DNA of 64,000 nt from Streptomyces fungicidicus (GTDB lineage Bacteria; Actinomycetota; Actinomycetes; Streptomycetales; Streptomycetaceae), in NCBI RefSeq assembly GCF_003665435.1, contig NZ_CP023407.1:1-64000 (forward strand), written 5' to 3'. The notes beneath the pieces are model-generated. The model was not told where the DNA came from, did no database searches, and saw only the letters and a program-made list of their open reading frames with translations. The position numbers were made by a program, and so were the translations under genes. Shown here in pieces: positions 54,799 to 63,689 of this stretch; positions within the stretch are counted from its first letter, which is position 1, and each line of letters opens with the position of its first letter.

Positions 54799-57700
54799 TC
54801 AGGCCCGGGTGTCGCGAGTGGCCGCCGGAGCGGTGAACGCGGCGTGCAGCAGGCGGTTGAGCTCCTGGTCGAGACTGCGTGTCAGGGACGGGTAGGCGTG
54901 CTTTCCCAGGTGCCTGTGCTCGATGACCCTGCGGAAGTCGCCGCCGAAGACAGGAGCCGCGGCCTGGAACACCTCCGCTTCCCTCTCGCCCAGGGTCTGC
55001 AGCACGGGTACGTCGATCGGCTGGGCCTTCTCGAAGACACCGGCCCGCTCATGGGCGGGTGACCGCCAGGCCGACATCGCGATGAAGAACCGTACGTCAC
55101 CCAGGCCCACGTCACTCCCCCGGGCCTGGCGGTGGAGTGCCGCGGAAGCCATCGCGGCGCCTTCACCGAACCCGGCGACACCGGCGAAGGGGCCGTGGTC
55201 CTCCGCGACCGATCTGAGGTACCGGAGGGACGAGTCCAGGGCCGCCACGGGGTCGTCGTCCCCCATCTCGGCGGGCGTGCTGCGATATCGGTTCCACAGC
55301 TCAGGGAAACCCGCTTGCCACCCCCGATAGGTTCCCGTGACGTCGTAGAGGCCCTCCTCGACCAGGGAGTCCAGGCCCCGGAGTTCGAGTTGCTCGGCAC
55401 CGGTGAACGCCGGCATGGCGTAGGGCGCGTCGGCGATGACGAACTCGAGGTCTTCGCGTCTCGTCCAGCCGGCCTTCTTCAGCATGGCCCGTGCGAGGCG
55501 GCCGTCGGTCCCCCGGCCCGGCAGGAAGAGCACCCTGTGGCGGCGCGGCACGTAGATGCTCACCGGGCCGAAGCCGTCGCGCCTGACACGTCGCTCCACG
55601 GGAGACGCGGGGTCCCGCCGGTGGAGCAGTGAGATCGTGGGGGACATCATGTGCCAGAGGCCACCGCCCTCTTCCACCGCCTCGCCGAGCAACGTGGAGT
55701 ACGCCTTCCACTCGGCTTCCCGCTCTCTTTGGAAGCGGTCGAACGGGCAGAGTTCCGCGGTCCTCGACGCGACGTTCTTCTTCGCACGCTCGATGTAGTC
55801 CCACAACTCCACGAGCAGCCGTTCGGTGGACGACTTCTCGGGACTCCCCACGGTGATTCTCGCGAACAGTTCCTCCAGTTCGGCGGGGTTGTCGCGAAAG
55901 CGCAGATACGCTTCGGCGAATGCCTGCAGGAAGAACACGTAGCTCGAGCAGAGCAGGGATTTGGCCTTTCGGGGGATCTGCGCGCTGTCGTTGTAGGCGA
56001 ACAGATTGGGGTCGCCGTCGATCCACAGTCCTTCCACCCTGCTGTGCTCACCGAAGATCCCCGCCAGGACGCTCCGATCCGTGGTCGATCCCAGGCAGGT
56101 GACCAGTACGTCGGCCTTCACCTCCCTTCCGCTCGCGGTGACGACCGAACGGGCCGTCACATGATCGATCTCACTTTCCAGGACGGTCACCCTTCCGAGC
56201 GCCTGTGCCAGGAAGTAGAGGTCCGAGGCGGCAGGAACCGTCGACTGGTCCAGGACGAAGCTTCCGTCCGCGTCCCGGGAGAGAGAGGGGAGGGACTCTA
56301 TGTCGACGCCGCAGAGCGCGTAGAACGGCCGCATGATGTCGACGACGTCGTTGAGCGGTGTCGCTCCCTCACTCGAATTGATCACCCAGTTGCAGAGGGT
56401 GGACACGACCAGGTTCCGTCGCCGGCAGACGATCGTGACATGACGCGCACCGTTCTCCAGGGCCGTTCGCATGTTCTCCAGGGCGAAGGCGCCGTGTCCG
56501 ACGATCACGACCGACGCGTCGGTGAACTTCTCCGGTGGCGTGTCGTCGGCCACCCCGAGTCCGATGTGGCCCGTGAAGAGGTGCTCATCGCGAAAGTGGT
56601 GCGTCACGGGCCGGTGGAGCCCGCCCGTGAGGGCCGCCACACCACCGACGCGGACGGACTTGGTGACGCCTCCCTGGACGTACACGGCCTCGTACTCCCG
56701 CTCCCGGACCTTCCGGACGGAGACCACTTCGCAGTTGAAGCGAATCGGCTCCTTGAGCTCGGACGCGACGGCATTCGCCTGCCGCAGGACTTCTCCCCTG
56801 TCCGGGAACACCGACCGCCACCGGTGGTCGCCGTGCGCCGTGGGCAACGCGCTGTCGAAACTGTATGCCGGCGAGTCGATCTGGACTTTGGAATCGGTGT
56901 TGGCCAGTGAGCTCCACACGCCGCCGGCGCGGTCGCTCTTCTCCAGCACCATGACCGCGACACCCATCTTCTCAAGTCGCCGCGCGAAGCCGATGCCACC
57001 CAGACCCGCCCCTATGACAAGGACCGGGAGACGCGGCGACGGGGGCTTTCGCCCGGCACCGGGAGTACGGTGCACGGCCTGGTGCCGCACGGGCTCCCGC
57101 CGCACCTGGGCACGGTCGCTCGACTGCTTCCGCATCTGCTCGAAGACGTACCCGACCAGGGAGCGGACGTCTGCCGACTCGACGGCGAATGCCGTCGGCA
57201 GTACGACGTCGAGATCGGAGGCGATCCTGTTCCGCAGCAGGACGCCGCCCAACGAGTCCAGACCGGATTCCGAGAGTGTGGCGCTGTCCTCGACGGGTCT
57301 TCCCACGACCTCCCGGGCCGCCGTGCGGACGACCTGCTCCACGTTCGTCCGCGCCGGTGCGGGCGCGTCGGCCGCCCTCCGGGCGGTGAAGCGTGACACG
57401 AACCTGTTCCTCGGCGAGAGCGTGTCCCAGTCCACTGGGGAGACGCAGACCGATCCCCGCTCGGGCCCGGCGAGCAGCCGGTCCAGCGCCGCGCGCCCGA
57501 GAGCGTCGCCGATCACTCCGAACCCCGCGGTCCTCGCACGCTCGACCGCTCCGTGACGCGTGGCGATGCCGGCGTCGGACCACACCCCCCACTGGATCGA
57601 GAGCACCGGCTCACCTCGTGAGGACCACGACTCGGCCAACGCGTCCAGCGTGGTGTTCGCCGCGGCACAGCTCGCCTGGGCGACGGCCCCGAAGACCGAG

Positions 57701-58692
57701 GAGGCCGAGGAGAACAGCACCAGGAAGTCCGGCGGCGTGAACACGCTCCGGAGATTCTTCGCGCCCTCGACCCTGGCCGCGTAGGCCTGCCTGAGCTTCT
57801 GCTCCGACTGGTTCGCCAGCACGCCGTCGGCGAGGATTCCCGCGGCGTGAATCACCCCCGCCACCGCCGGCATACCGGCCTTCGCCATGGCGTCCCGCGC
57901 CAGACGAACACTGCGCGGATCGCTCACATCACACGCCAGCAACTCGACGCGCGCCGATCGGCGCAGGGTCGCGACCTCGGGCGGCTCGGCCGGCTCGGCG
58001 CGCGGCGACCGGGACAGCAGCACCACGTGCCGTGCACCCCGGTCCACCAGTAACCCGGCCGCCACCAGCCCCAGAGCCCCTGACCCCCCGCTCACCACGT
58101 ATGTCGCGTCGGGACGGGCGGCGAAGCGCTCGTCGCCGAGGGGGTGCCGCCGCAGGCGCGGCACCTGGAGGACACCGGCCGCGGTGAACCGGTAGTCCTC
58201 CTCCAGACGCTCGCTCCGGCTCAGGGTCAGCGCTCGGGGGAGCTGCTTCCTCGACGCCTCGACGCAGTGGAGCGACAGGTCGGGCCGCTCCAGCCGGGCG
58301 GTCCGGCCGAGCCCCCACAATCCCGCGTCGTCGGCCGCGTCCGGCGTCGGCAGGAACACGATCCTGCGCGGGGTCGGTCCCTGCGAGCAGGCCTGCAGCA
58401 GGCGCAGGCCCGCCGCCACATCGGCCTCTCGCCCGTCGCTCAGCAGCGCGACGCAGCCCCAGGCCCCCTCGAGAAGCACGTCGCCGAGCGCGTCCGAGGC
58501 GCGCACCACGCGGTTGACCCACCCGTCGGGCAGGTCGATGTCGACGTCCGAGGAGGACAGCAGCAGGTGGGGACCCGGCAGCGGCACCCCGGAGGGCGCG
58601 TCGGCCTCGACCCATGCCGTCGAGTAGAAGCAGTCCGAGGCCGCGGACGGGGGCCCGGCCGCCGCGGAAACGCTCGTGGACACGCTGATCAT
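54799..58692 (-). CDS. KR-ACP-flavoprotein-hydrolase polyketide protein
   Basis: 1297 residues. A ketoreductase (about 195-400) has SGGSGALG for NADPH, but its catalytic Tyr is Cys342 (QASCAAAN for the usual YAAAN). An ACP follows with the phosphopantetheine site GLDSL (about 479). A flavin monooxygenase-like domain (about 556-960) has VIGAGLGGIG and VVIVGHGAFALENM. The C-terminal FSH1/TE-like alpha/beta hydrolase has GFGEG at 1174-1178, where the nucleophilic Ser should be (Gly1176). The ATG at 58692 has AGGGAGAG upstream. Possibly an oxidative release or tailoring module of a trans-AT PKS. Confidence 0.82.
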   Translation of the reverse strand: MISVSTSVSAAAGPPSAASDCFYSTAWVEADAPSGVPLPGPHLLLSSSDVDIDLPDGWVNRVVRASDALGDVLLEGAWGCVALLSDGREADVAAGLRLLQACSQGPTPRRIVFLPTPDAADDAGLWGLGRTARLERPDLSLHCVEASRKQLPRALTLSRSERLEEDYRFTAAGVLQVPRLRRHPLGDERFAARPDATYVVSGGSGALGLVAAGLLVDRGARHVVLLSRSPRAEPAEPPEVATLRRSARVELLACDVSDPRSVRLARDAMAKAGMPAVAGVIHAAGILADGVLANQSEQKLRQAYAARVEGAKNLRSVFTPPDFLVLFSSASSVFGAVAQASCAAANTTLDALAESWSSRGEPVLSIQWGVWSDAGIATRHGAVERARTAGFGVIGDALGRAALDRLLAGPERGSVCVSPVDWDTLSPRNRFVSRFTARRAADAPAPARTNVEQVVRTAAREVVGRPVEDSATLSESGLDSLGGVLLRNRIASDLDVVLPTAFAVESADVRSLVGYVFEQMRKQSSDRAQVRREPVRHQAVHRTPGAGRKPPSPRLPVLVIGAGLGGIGFARRLEKMGVAVMVLEKSDRAGGVWSSLANTDSKVQIDSPAYSFDSALPTAHGDHRWRSVFPDRGEVLRQANAVASELKEPIRFNCEVVSVRKVREREYEAVYVQGGVTKSVRVGGVAALTGGLHRPVTHHFRDEHLFTGHIGLGVADDTPPEKFTDASVVIVGHGAFALENMRTALENGARHVTIVCRRRNLVVSTLCNWVINSSEGATPLNDVVDIMRPFYALCGVDIESLPSLSRDADGSFVLDQSTVPAASDLYFLAQALGRVTVLESEIDHVTARSVVTASGREVKADVLVTCLGSTTDRSVLAGIFGEHSRVEGLWIDGDPNLFAYNDSAQIPRKAKSLLCSSYVFFLQAFAEAYLRFRDNPAELEELFARITVGSPEKSSTERLLVELWDYIERAKKNVASRTAELCPFDRFQREREAEWKAYSTLLGEAVEEGGGLWHMMSPTISLLHRRDPASPVERRVRRDGFGPVSIYVPRRHRVLFLPGRGTDGRLARAMLKKAGWTRREDLEFVIADAPYAMPAFTGAEQLELRGLDSLVEEGLYDVTGTYRGWQAGFPELWNRYRSTPAEMGDDDPVAALDSSLRYLRSVAEDHGPFAGVAGFGEGAAMASAALHRQARGSDVGLGDVRFFIAMSAWRSPAHERAGVFEKAQPIDVPVLQTLGEREAEVFQAAAPVFGGDFRRVIEHRHLGKHAYPSLTRSLDQELNRLLHAAFTAPAATRDTRA

Positions 58693-58757
58693 TTCGGCTC
58701 TCCCTGTTCGTGGGGCTCGGCGGAGGTCTGGGGTGCGGTGTACGGCGGGCTCCGGTC

Positions 58758-59621
58758 TCAGCCGCCGGCCGTCCCGCTCCTCCCGAGGTCCCGGAACTTC
58801 TTGGTCGCGATGCTCACGCAGAGCGACGGCGACAGCCTGAAGAGCCACCAGAACAGCTTCCAGACGGCGGGAACGACGATGATTCCCTTGTTCCGGGCGA
58901 CCGCGTCGAGCGACTTCGTGACGAATTCCTTCGGTGAGATCGGCTTCTGCTCCTCCCACATGTCCCGTGTCATCTCACGGGTCACGCCCTCCACGCTGCG
59001 GCCGTACACACCGCCCTCGATGAGGGGGGTCCGTATGACGCCCGGGCACAGCACGCTCACACGCACCCCGAGCTGGGCCGCCTCGATGCGCAGATTGTGC
59101 GAGAGGCCCACCACGGCGTGCTTGGTGGTGACGTAGGAGGTCGTCCCCGCACTGGGGACCAGGCCCGCCAGGGACGCGGTGTTCACGATGTGGCCGAAAC
59201 CCTGGTCGATCATCAGGTTGTACGCGGCCTGAACGCCGTTGACGACACCGCCGACGTTGACGTCGATCATGCGCCGCCAGTCCTCGACGCGGTAGTGCCG
59301 GGCACCCGCACCCATGCCGTGGGTGATACCGGCGTTGTTGAACAAGTAGTCCAGACGTCCGGTCCGCGCGACGGTTTCCTTGACGAGTTGTTCGAACTTC
59401 GCGTGGTCGGTGACGTCCAGCCATGCGGCGGTCGCCTTCCCGCCCGTCTTCCGCAGAGCGGCGGCCACCTCCTCGGCCTGCTCGATCTGGAGGTCCGCCA
59501 GCACCACCTCACAGCCCCGGGCCACGAGTTCCTCGGCCAGGGCGCGCCCGATCCCCGACGCGGCGCCCGTGATGATCGCGGTGGCGTCCCGGTAGGTTCT
59601 GATTCCGCTCGATGTCGACAT
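58758..59621 (-). CDS. short-chain dehydrogenase/reductase
   Basis: 287 residues, classical SDR: TGAASGIG cofactor motif, LADLQIEQ (Asp suggests NAD+), NNAGITHG, INTAS-type Ser (VNTASLAGL), and active site YVTTK. A hydrophobic C-terminal helix region (VWKLFWWLFRLSPSL) suggests membrane association. It sits between the free acyltransferase and the fusion protein on the same strand, so it is probably a polyketide-tailoring oxidoreductase, and might compensate for the defective KR. Confidence 0.88.
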   Translation of the reverse strand: MSTSSGIRTYRDATAIITGAASGIGRALAEELVARGCEVVLADLQIEQAEEVAAALRKTGGKATAAWLDVTDHAKFEQLVKETVARTGRLDYLFNNAGITHGMGAGARHYRVEDWRRMIDVNVGGVVNGVQAAYNLMIDQGFGHIVNTASLAGLVPSAGTTSYVTTKHAVVGLSHNLRIEAAQLGVRVSVLCPGVIRTPLIEGGVYGRSVEGVTREMTRDMWEEQKPISPKEFVTKSLDAVARNKGIIVVPAVWKLFWWLFRLSPSLCVSIATKKFRDLGRSGTAGG

Positions 59622-59655
59622 GACCGCATGTCCTTTCCGGATTCCTTGATCGTCC

Positions 59656-60621
59656 TCAGCCGCGCAGTGCGGCCGTCTGCTCCTGGAACTCCCGGAGCGC
59701 TTTCAGGTCCTGTCCGAAACGATTGACCGTGGGCACCTGCACGGAGCCGCTGCCCGGCGGCAGGATGTACTTCACGAACGTCGCGAGTGTCGCGCTGGGG
59801 CCGAGGTCGATGAAGGTCGCGTCGCCGGCGGCGGACATCTTCCCGATGGTCCGCGCGAACTCCACTGGACTCCTCATGGCGGCCCATATGCCGTCGGCCG
59901 TCACCTCGGCGACCTGGCCCGTCGAGGCGGACGAGACGATGGGAATCCTCGGCGGAGCGAACGTCACGGCCTTGAGGATGCCGCGGACCTGTTCCCCGAC
60001 CGGGTCGATGAGTTCGGTGTGCACGCCGCGGTTGACCGGGAGCCGCTGGCAGACGATCCCCTGCTCCTCCAGGGAGCGTTCGAGCCGTTCCACCGCCCCG
60101 ACCCGGCCGCTGACCACGACGTTGCCGTCGAAGTTGCGTCCCGTGACCCGGCAGTCGGTGAACAACCCGGCGTGGCCGTGCAGGAGTTCCTCCGTGGCGA
60201 GGACCGCCAGCATCGCGGACGGCGGGGTCCGGTCCACCAGCGTCCGGGCGAACTCGACGGCGAAGGAGATCCCGAGTTCCAGCGGCAGCACCTCCGCGAC
60301 GACGGCCGCGGTGATCTCACCCAGGCTGTAGCCCACGAGGACGTCGGGCCGGTACCCCATTTCCTGCACCACCCGTGTGAGGCTGTACTCCACGCAGAGC
60401 AGAGCGGCGTTGGAGTCCGCCAGCGAGTCGAACGGATCGCTCTTCGCGCGGCCCTCGTCGAAGATCGTCTCGACCACCGACTTGCCGAGAACGGGCAGGG
60501 CGATGTCGTCGCAGTGATCCAGCCAGAGCCGGTAGCGCGGGTGCCGTTCATAGAGTTCGCGGGTCATGTGGAAGTACTGGGAGCCCTGCCCCGAGTACAT
60601 GAACACGGTCGCCTTCGTCAT
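59656..60621 (-). CDS. discrete (trans) acyltransferase of a PKS
   Basis: 321 residues, FabD-like: GQGSQ near the N-terminus, nucleophile elbow GYSLGE, and NRGVHTELI with the catalytic His. A stand-alone AT beside AT-less modules is the mark of trans-AT polyketide systems, where it loads malonyl units on ACPs. The region around the specificity loop reads NFDGNVVVSG, unlike the usual GAFH/YASH motifs of modular ATs. The ATG at 60621 has GAGGAG upstream. Confidence 0.88.
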   Translation of the reverse strand: MTKATVFMYSGQGSQYFHMTRELYERHPRYRLWLDHCDDIALPVLGKSVVETIFDEGRAKSDPFDSLADSNAALLCVEYSLTRVVQEMGYRPDVLVGYSLGEITAAVVAEVLPLELGISFAVEFARTLVDRTPPSAMLAVLATEELLHGHAGLFTDCRVTGRNFDGNVVVSGRVGAVERLERSLEEQGIVCQRLPVNRGVHTELIDPVGEQVRGILKAVTFAPPRIPIVSSASTGQVAEVTADGIWAAMRSPVEFARTIGKMSAAGDATFIDLGPSATLATFVKYILPPGSGSVQVPTVNRFGQDLKALREFQEQTAALRG

Positions 60622-60670
60622 CGCCGCTCCTCTCGCGCGTCCCGGTCGTGGGCCCGCGATGCCGTGGCGG

Positions 60671-61918
60671 TCAGCATTTCTCTAGGCAGATCGCCGCGCT
60701 GACCCCGCCGAAGCCCATGCTGAGGCTCACAGCCGTGCGCACCTCGCAGTCCTCCGCCTTCTCGCGCACCCAGGGGAACGTCTCGTCCAGCGGATCGACC
60801 AGGTTGCGGGTGGGATGCAGCTTCCCCTCCCTCATCTGCAGGAGCGTCGCCACGATCTCCACCGCCCCCGCGGCGGTGAGCCCGTGTCCGGTGATCGACT
60901 TGGTCGCGTTGATACGGGCGTGGGCAAGTCCGCAGCGCGCGAGTGCCTGTAGTTCGACCGCGTCCCCGGTGGGCGATCCGGTGCCGTGCGGGTTGACGTA
61001 GTCGACGGCTGACGCGGCCAGGCCGGCTTCCCGCAGGGCCGCCTGGACCACGGCCACCTCTCCCTCCACGGAGGGGTGGGGATTGCGGGTGCCGTCAAGC
61101 GCCCTGCCACCGCCGCGGAACCGCGCGTACGGCGTCGGACGCCGGCACCGGTCCGCCCGCTCGACGACGACCGCGGCGCACGCCTCGCCGAAGACGAAGC
61201 CGTCGTGGCCCCGGTCGAAGGGGCGGCACGCCGCGGCCGGGTCGTCGGCCCAGCGCGCGGAGCCCATGGCACCCATGGCCCGGAACGCCAGGCATTCCCA
61301 GTACGACAGGTCCATGAGCGCGCCCAGGGCGATGCAGACGTCGACCTCGCCGGACTGCACCGCCCGCACGGCCCCCAGCACCGCGAGCAGACCACTGGCC
61401 GAAGCGCCACCGAGCGTGTGCGCGAAGCCCCGGATCGGGAACTGCTCGGTGCAGAACCCGCACAGGTCGGAGTCCATGAAGCCCATGCCGTACGTCGGGC
61501 GCAGGAACTCGGGACGGTCCGCATGGCGGGCGTGCAGGAGGGTCAGCTCGCGTTGCTGGACGTTGGACCCGCCGACCACGAGGCCGATGCGGGACGGGTC
61601 GGCCTCGTCCAGTCCGGCGTCGTGCCATGCCTCGTGGAGCGTGGACAGGGCCGCCCTGGCCGAGAGCGACGCCGTGCGCACGCTGCGCGCGGTGATGCTC
61701 CCGGGCAGGCTCGGCTCCCCCATCTCGGCGCCCAGGAAGACCGCGGTCGCGTCCGTGGAAGGCGCCGGGGGCAGCCGTCCCGGACGCTGCATGGGCCCGA
61801 AGGCGTGCCGGCCCTCGAGAAGCGCCGCGACGAAGGCGTCCTTGCCCTGGCCCACCGCTGTGGTGACGCCCAGGCCGGTGACGACGACGTCGCGGCCGTC
61901 AGACCGCAGACTTGTCAT
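60671..61918 (-). CDS. decarboxylating ketosynthase (Cys to Ser) of beta-branching cassette
   Basis: 415 residues with the thiolase fold: N-terminal VVVTGLGVTTAVG, His sites NPHGTGSPTGD and TKSITGHGLTAAG. The active-site Cys is replaced by Ser173 (GGASASGLL). In HMG-CoA-synthase cassettes this KS-Ser decarboxylates malonyl on the donor ACP to give acetyl-ACP. Its start lies inside the end of the ACP gene (20-base overlap), so the pair is made together. Confidence 0.9.
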   Translation of the reverse strand: MTSLRSDGRDVVVTGLGVTTAVGQGKDAFVAALLEGRHAFGPMQRPGRLPPAPSTDATAVFLGAEMGEPSLPGSITARSVRTASLSARAALSTLHEAWHDAGLDEADPSRIGLVVGGSNVQQRELTLLHARHADRPEFLRPTYGMGFMDSDLCGFCTEQFPIRGFAHTLGGASASGLLAVLGAVRAVQSGEVDVCIALGALMDLSYWECLAFRAMGAMGSARWADDPAAACRPFDRGHDGFVFGEACAAVVVERADRCRRPTPYARFRGGGRALDGTRNPHPSVEGEVAVVQAALREAGLAASAVDYVNPHGTGSPTGDAVELQALARCGLAHARINATKSITGHGLTAAGAVEIVATLLQMREGKLHPTRNLVDPLDETFPWVREKAEDCEVRTAVSLSMGFGGVSAAICLEKC

Positions 61919-62144
61919 GGATGAGATCCGCCAGCTCGCCCATGTTCTTCGCGTCCGCCAGTTCGACGAGGGGGATGCTCATCGACAGCGACTCCAGCGT
62001 CATGACGATGATCTCCGCACGGTCGATGGAGTTGGCCCCCAGGTCGCGCAGCGAGTCGGAGGGGGCGAATCGGTGTCCTTCGAGTTCGGGGATCACCTCG
62101 CGGGTGTGCTCCACGATCAGGTCGAAGACGCGCGTGTCCGGCAT
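61899..62144 (-). CDS. donor acyl carrier protein
   Basis: 81 residues, four-helix ACP with the phosphopantetheine Ser in LGANSIDRAEI (N-S in place of the usual D-S, as in ACPs of beta-branching cassettes). It carries malonyl/acetyl for the HMG-CoA-synthase-like enzyme. Between the ECH and KS genes, with short spacing on both sides. Confidence 0.9.
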   Translation of the reverse strand: MPDTRVFDLIVEHTREVIPELEGHRFAPSDSLRDLGANSIDRAEIIVMTLESLSMSIPLVELADAKNMGELADLIHDKSAV

Positions 62145-62148
62145 GTGG

Positions 62149-62901
62149 TCAGCCTCCTGTGTAGTGGGACGTGATGAGTGCCCGGACCTCGGGCTGGTGG
62201 AAGGTCTTCTCGTGCATGGCCACCTCGCGCTCGATGTAGCGCGGGAGCTCTGCGCGGAGTTCGGACACCAGATGGCTCTTGAGCGTGACCAGGGAGATCC
62301 TGGGCTTCTCGGCCAGGGTGCCGGCCAGTTCGAGGGCGTGGTGCAGCACGTCGGCGCGCGGCAGGACCGGGAAGGGGACGCCGCGTTCCTTCAGCTCGTG
62401 ACCGTAGTAGGTCTTCGCCGAGAGCAGCATCTCCCCGGCCAGGCTCATGCCGAGTTTCCTGGGCAGGATCAGGGTCGCCCCCATGCCGGGAGTGAACCCG
62501 TACTTCATGAAGTTCGTCGTGTAGATGCTCTCCTGGCTGAGGATGACGAAGTCGGCGAACATTCCCATGGCGAAGCCGCCCCCGATGCCGTGGCCCTGCA
62601 TCGCGGCGATGACGGGTACGGGACAGTCCAGCGCGAGACCGTAGATGTCGGCGTCGGTGAAACTGATGCGCCGCTCCTGGATCAGCAGCAGGCTCTCCTT
62701 GGTGCCGCCGCTCGCGAAGTAGTTGCCGTAGCCGGTGAGGACGACGGCCTTGCACCGTTCGTCGGCCGCGACCTTCGCGAAGGCGTCCTGCAGGCCCGTG
62801 ATGAGCTGATCGGAGAAGGTGTTCTTGTGCTCCTGGTCCTGCATCGTGATCTGGACGACGGAGGGGGCGATCTCCCGGTAGTCGACGGGTGGGCCGTGCA
62901 T
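62149..62901 (-). CDS. ECH2-type crotonase (decarboxylase) of beta-branching cassette
   Basis: 250 residues, crotonase fold: oxyanion-hole segments YFASGGTKESLL and AAMQGHGIGGGFAMGMFADF, and the later FTPGMGATLILPRKLG. By position and sequence style it is the second enoyl-CoA hydratase-like enzyme (PksI/CurF-type), which decarboxylates the glutaconyl-ACP to the beta-methyl branch. AAGGAG lies before the ATG at 62901, inside the end of the ECH1 gene. Confidence 0.85.
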   Translation of the reverse strand: MHGPPVDYREIAPSVVQITMQDQEHKNTFSDQLITGLQDAFAKVAADERCKAVVLTGYGNYFASGGTKESLLLIQERRISFTDADIYGLALDCPVPVIAAMQGHGIGGGFAMGMFADFVILSQESIYTTNFMKYGFTPGMGATLILPRKLGMSLAGEMLLSAKTYYGHELKERGVPFPVLPRADVLHHALELAGTLAEKPRISLVTLKSHLVSELRAELPRYIEREVAMHEKTFHQPEVRALITSHYTGG

Positions 62902-62903
62902 TC

Positions 62904-63689
62904 CTACTCTCCTTCCCAGGGGAACTGCCCTGTCTTCACGTAGCGTTCGATCTTGCGCAGGTTCTCCGCGTCGGAGAAGACCTCCTTGTTGGCCGCGACG
63001 GCTTTGTCCCGGGAGGGGAGCAGGATGTCGTCGAGGTCGCGGAGGTACTTCTTGTAGCGGGTCACTCCCGTCTTGGGCAGGTAGCGCAGCCGCAGGAGGT
63101 GCCGGCGCAGCGGGTTGCCGCTGTCGTCCGCGCTGACGTCGACGAGTCCCCAGGTGGCCGCCTGCCGGGCGGTGAACGGTTGGGTCATCAGAGTGAGGTA
63201 GTTGGACCTGGCAGGGCCTACCTTCCTGGTCAGGAAGGGCAGGACGCAGGCCGGCATCAGCCCGAAAAGGAGCTCGGACAGGCTGAACGTCACCGTTTCC
63301 GCGCACACCACGATGTCGCACGCCGCCACGAATCCCACTCCCCCGGCGTTGGCCTTGCCGCGCACGTGCGCCACGGAGACGAACGAGCCGAAGGCCAGGG
63401 AGAGCCACAGGTCGTACAGGGCCGCCGCCGGCGATTCCCCGTTGTCGGCCTCGCCGCCCCCTGCGGCGAGCTCCCCGAAGTCGGCGCCCCAGCAGAACAC
63501 CTCGGGCAGCCCTTCCAGAACCAGGACGGTGGCGTGTTCCTCGGCGAAGCGCACCACCTCCGCGCACTCCTGGACCAGACGGGTGCTGATGGTGTTGCCC
63601 GCTTCGGGCCGGTGCAGTTGGAGGTGACAGATCCCGTTGTCGAAGCGGACCTTGACGGTCTCGTATCCGGCCTTGTTCAGGACACCCAC
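62904..63689 (-). CDS. ECH1-type crotonase (dehydratase) of beta-branching cassette
   Basis: 261 residues, crotonase fold with VFCWGADFGEL and GKANAGGVGFVAACDIVV oxyanion motifs and FSLSELLFGLMPACVLPFL. PksH/CurE-type members dehydrate HMG-ACP to 3-methylglutaconyl-ACP. The GTG at 63689 overlaps the HMG-CoA-synthase-like stop, and its own stop is 3 bases before the ECH2 start. The cassette is therefore tightly coupled. Confidence 0.85.
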   Translation of the reverse strand: MGVLNKAGYETVKVRFDNGICHLQLHRPEAGNTISTRLVQECAEVVRFAEEHATVLVLEGLPEVFCWGADFGELAAGGGEADNGESPAAALYDLWLSLAFGSFVSVAHVRGKANAGGVGFVAACDIVVCAETVTFSLSELLFGLMPACVLPFLTRKVGPARSNYLTLMTQPFTARQAATWGLVDVSADDSGNPLRRHLLRLRYLPKTGVTRYKKYLRDLDDILLPSRDKAVAANKEVFSDAENLRKIERYVKTGQFPWEGE

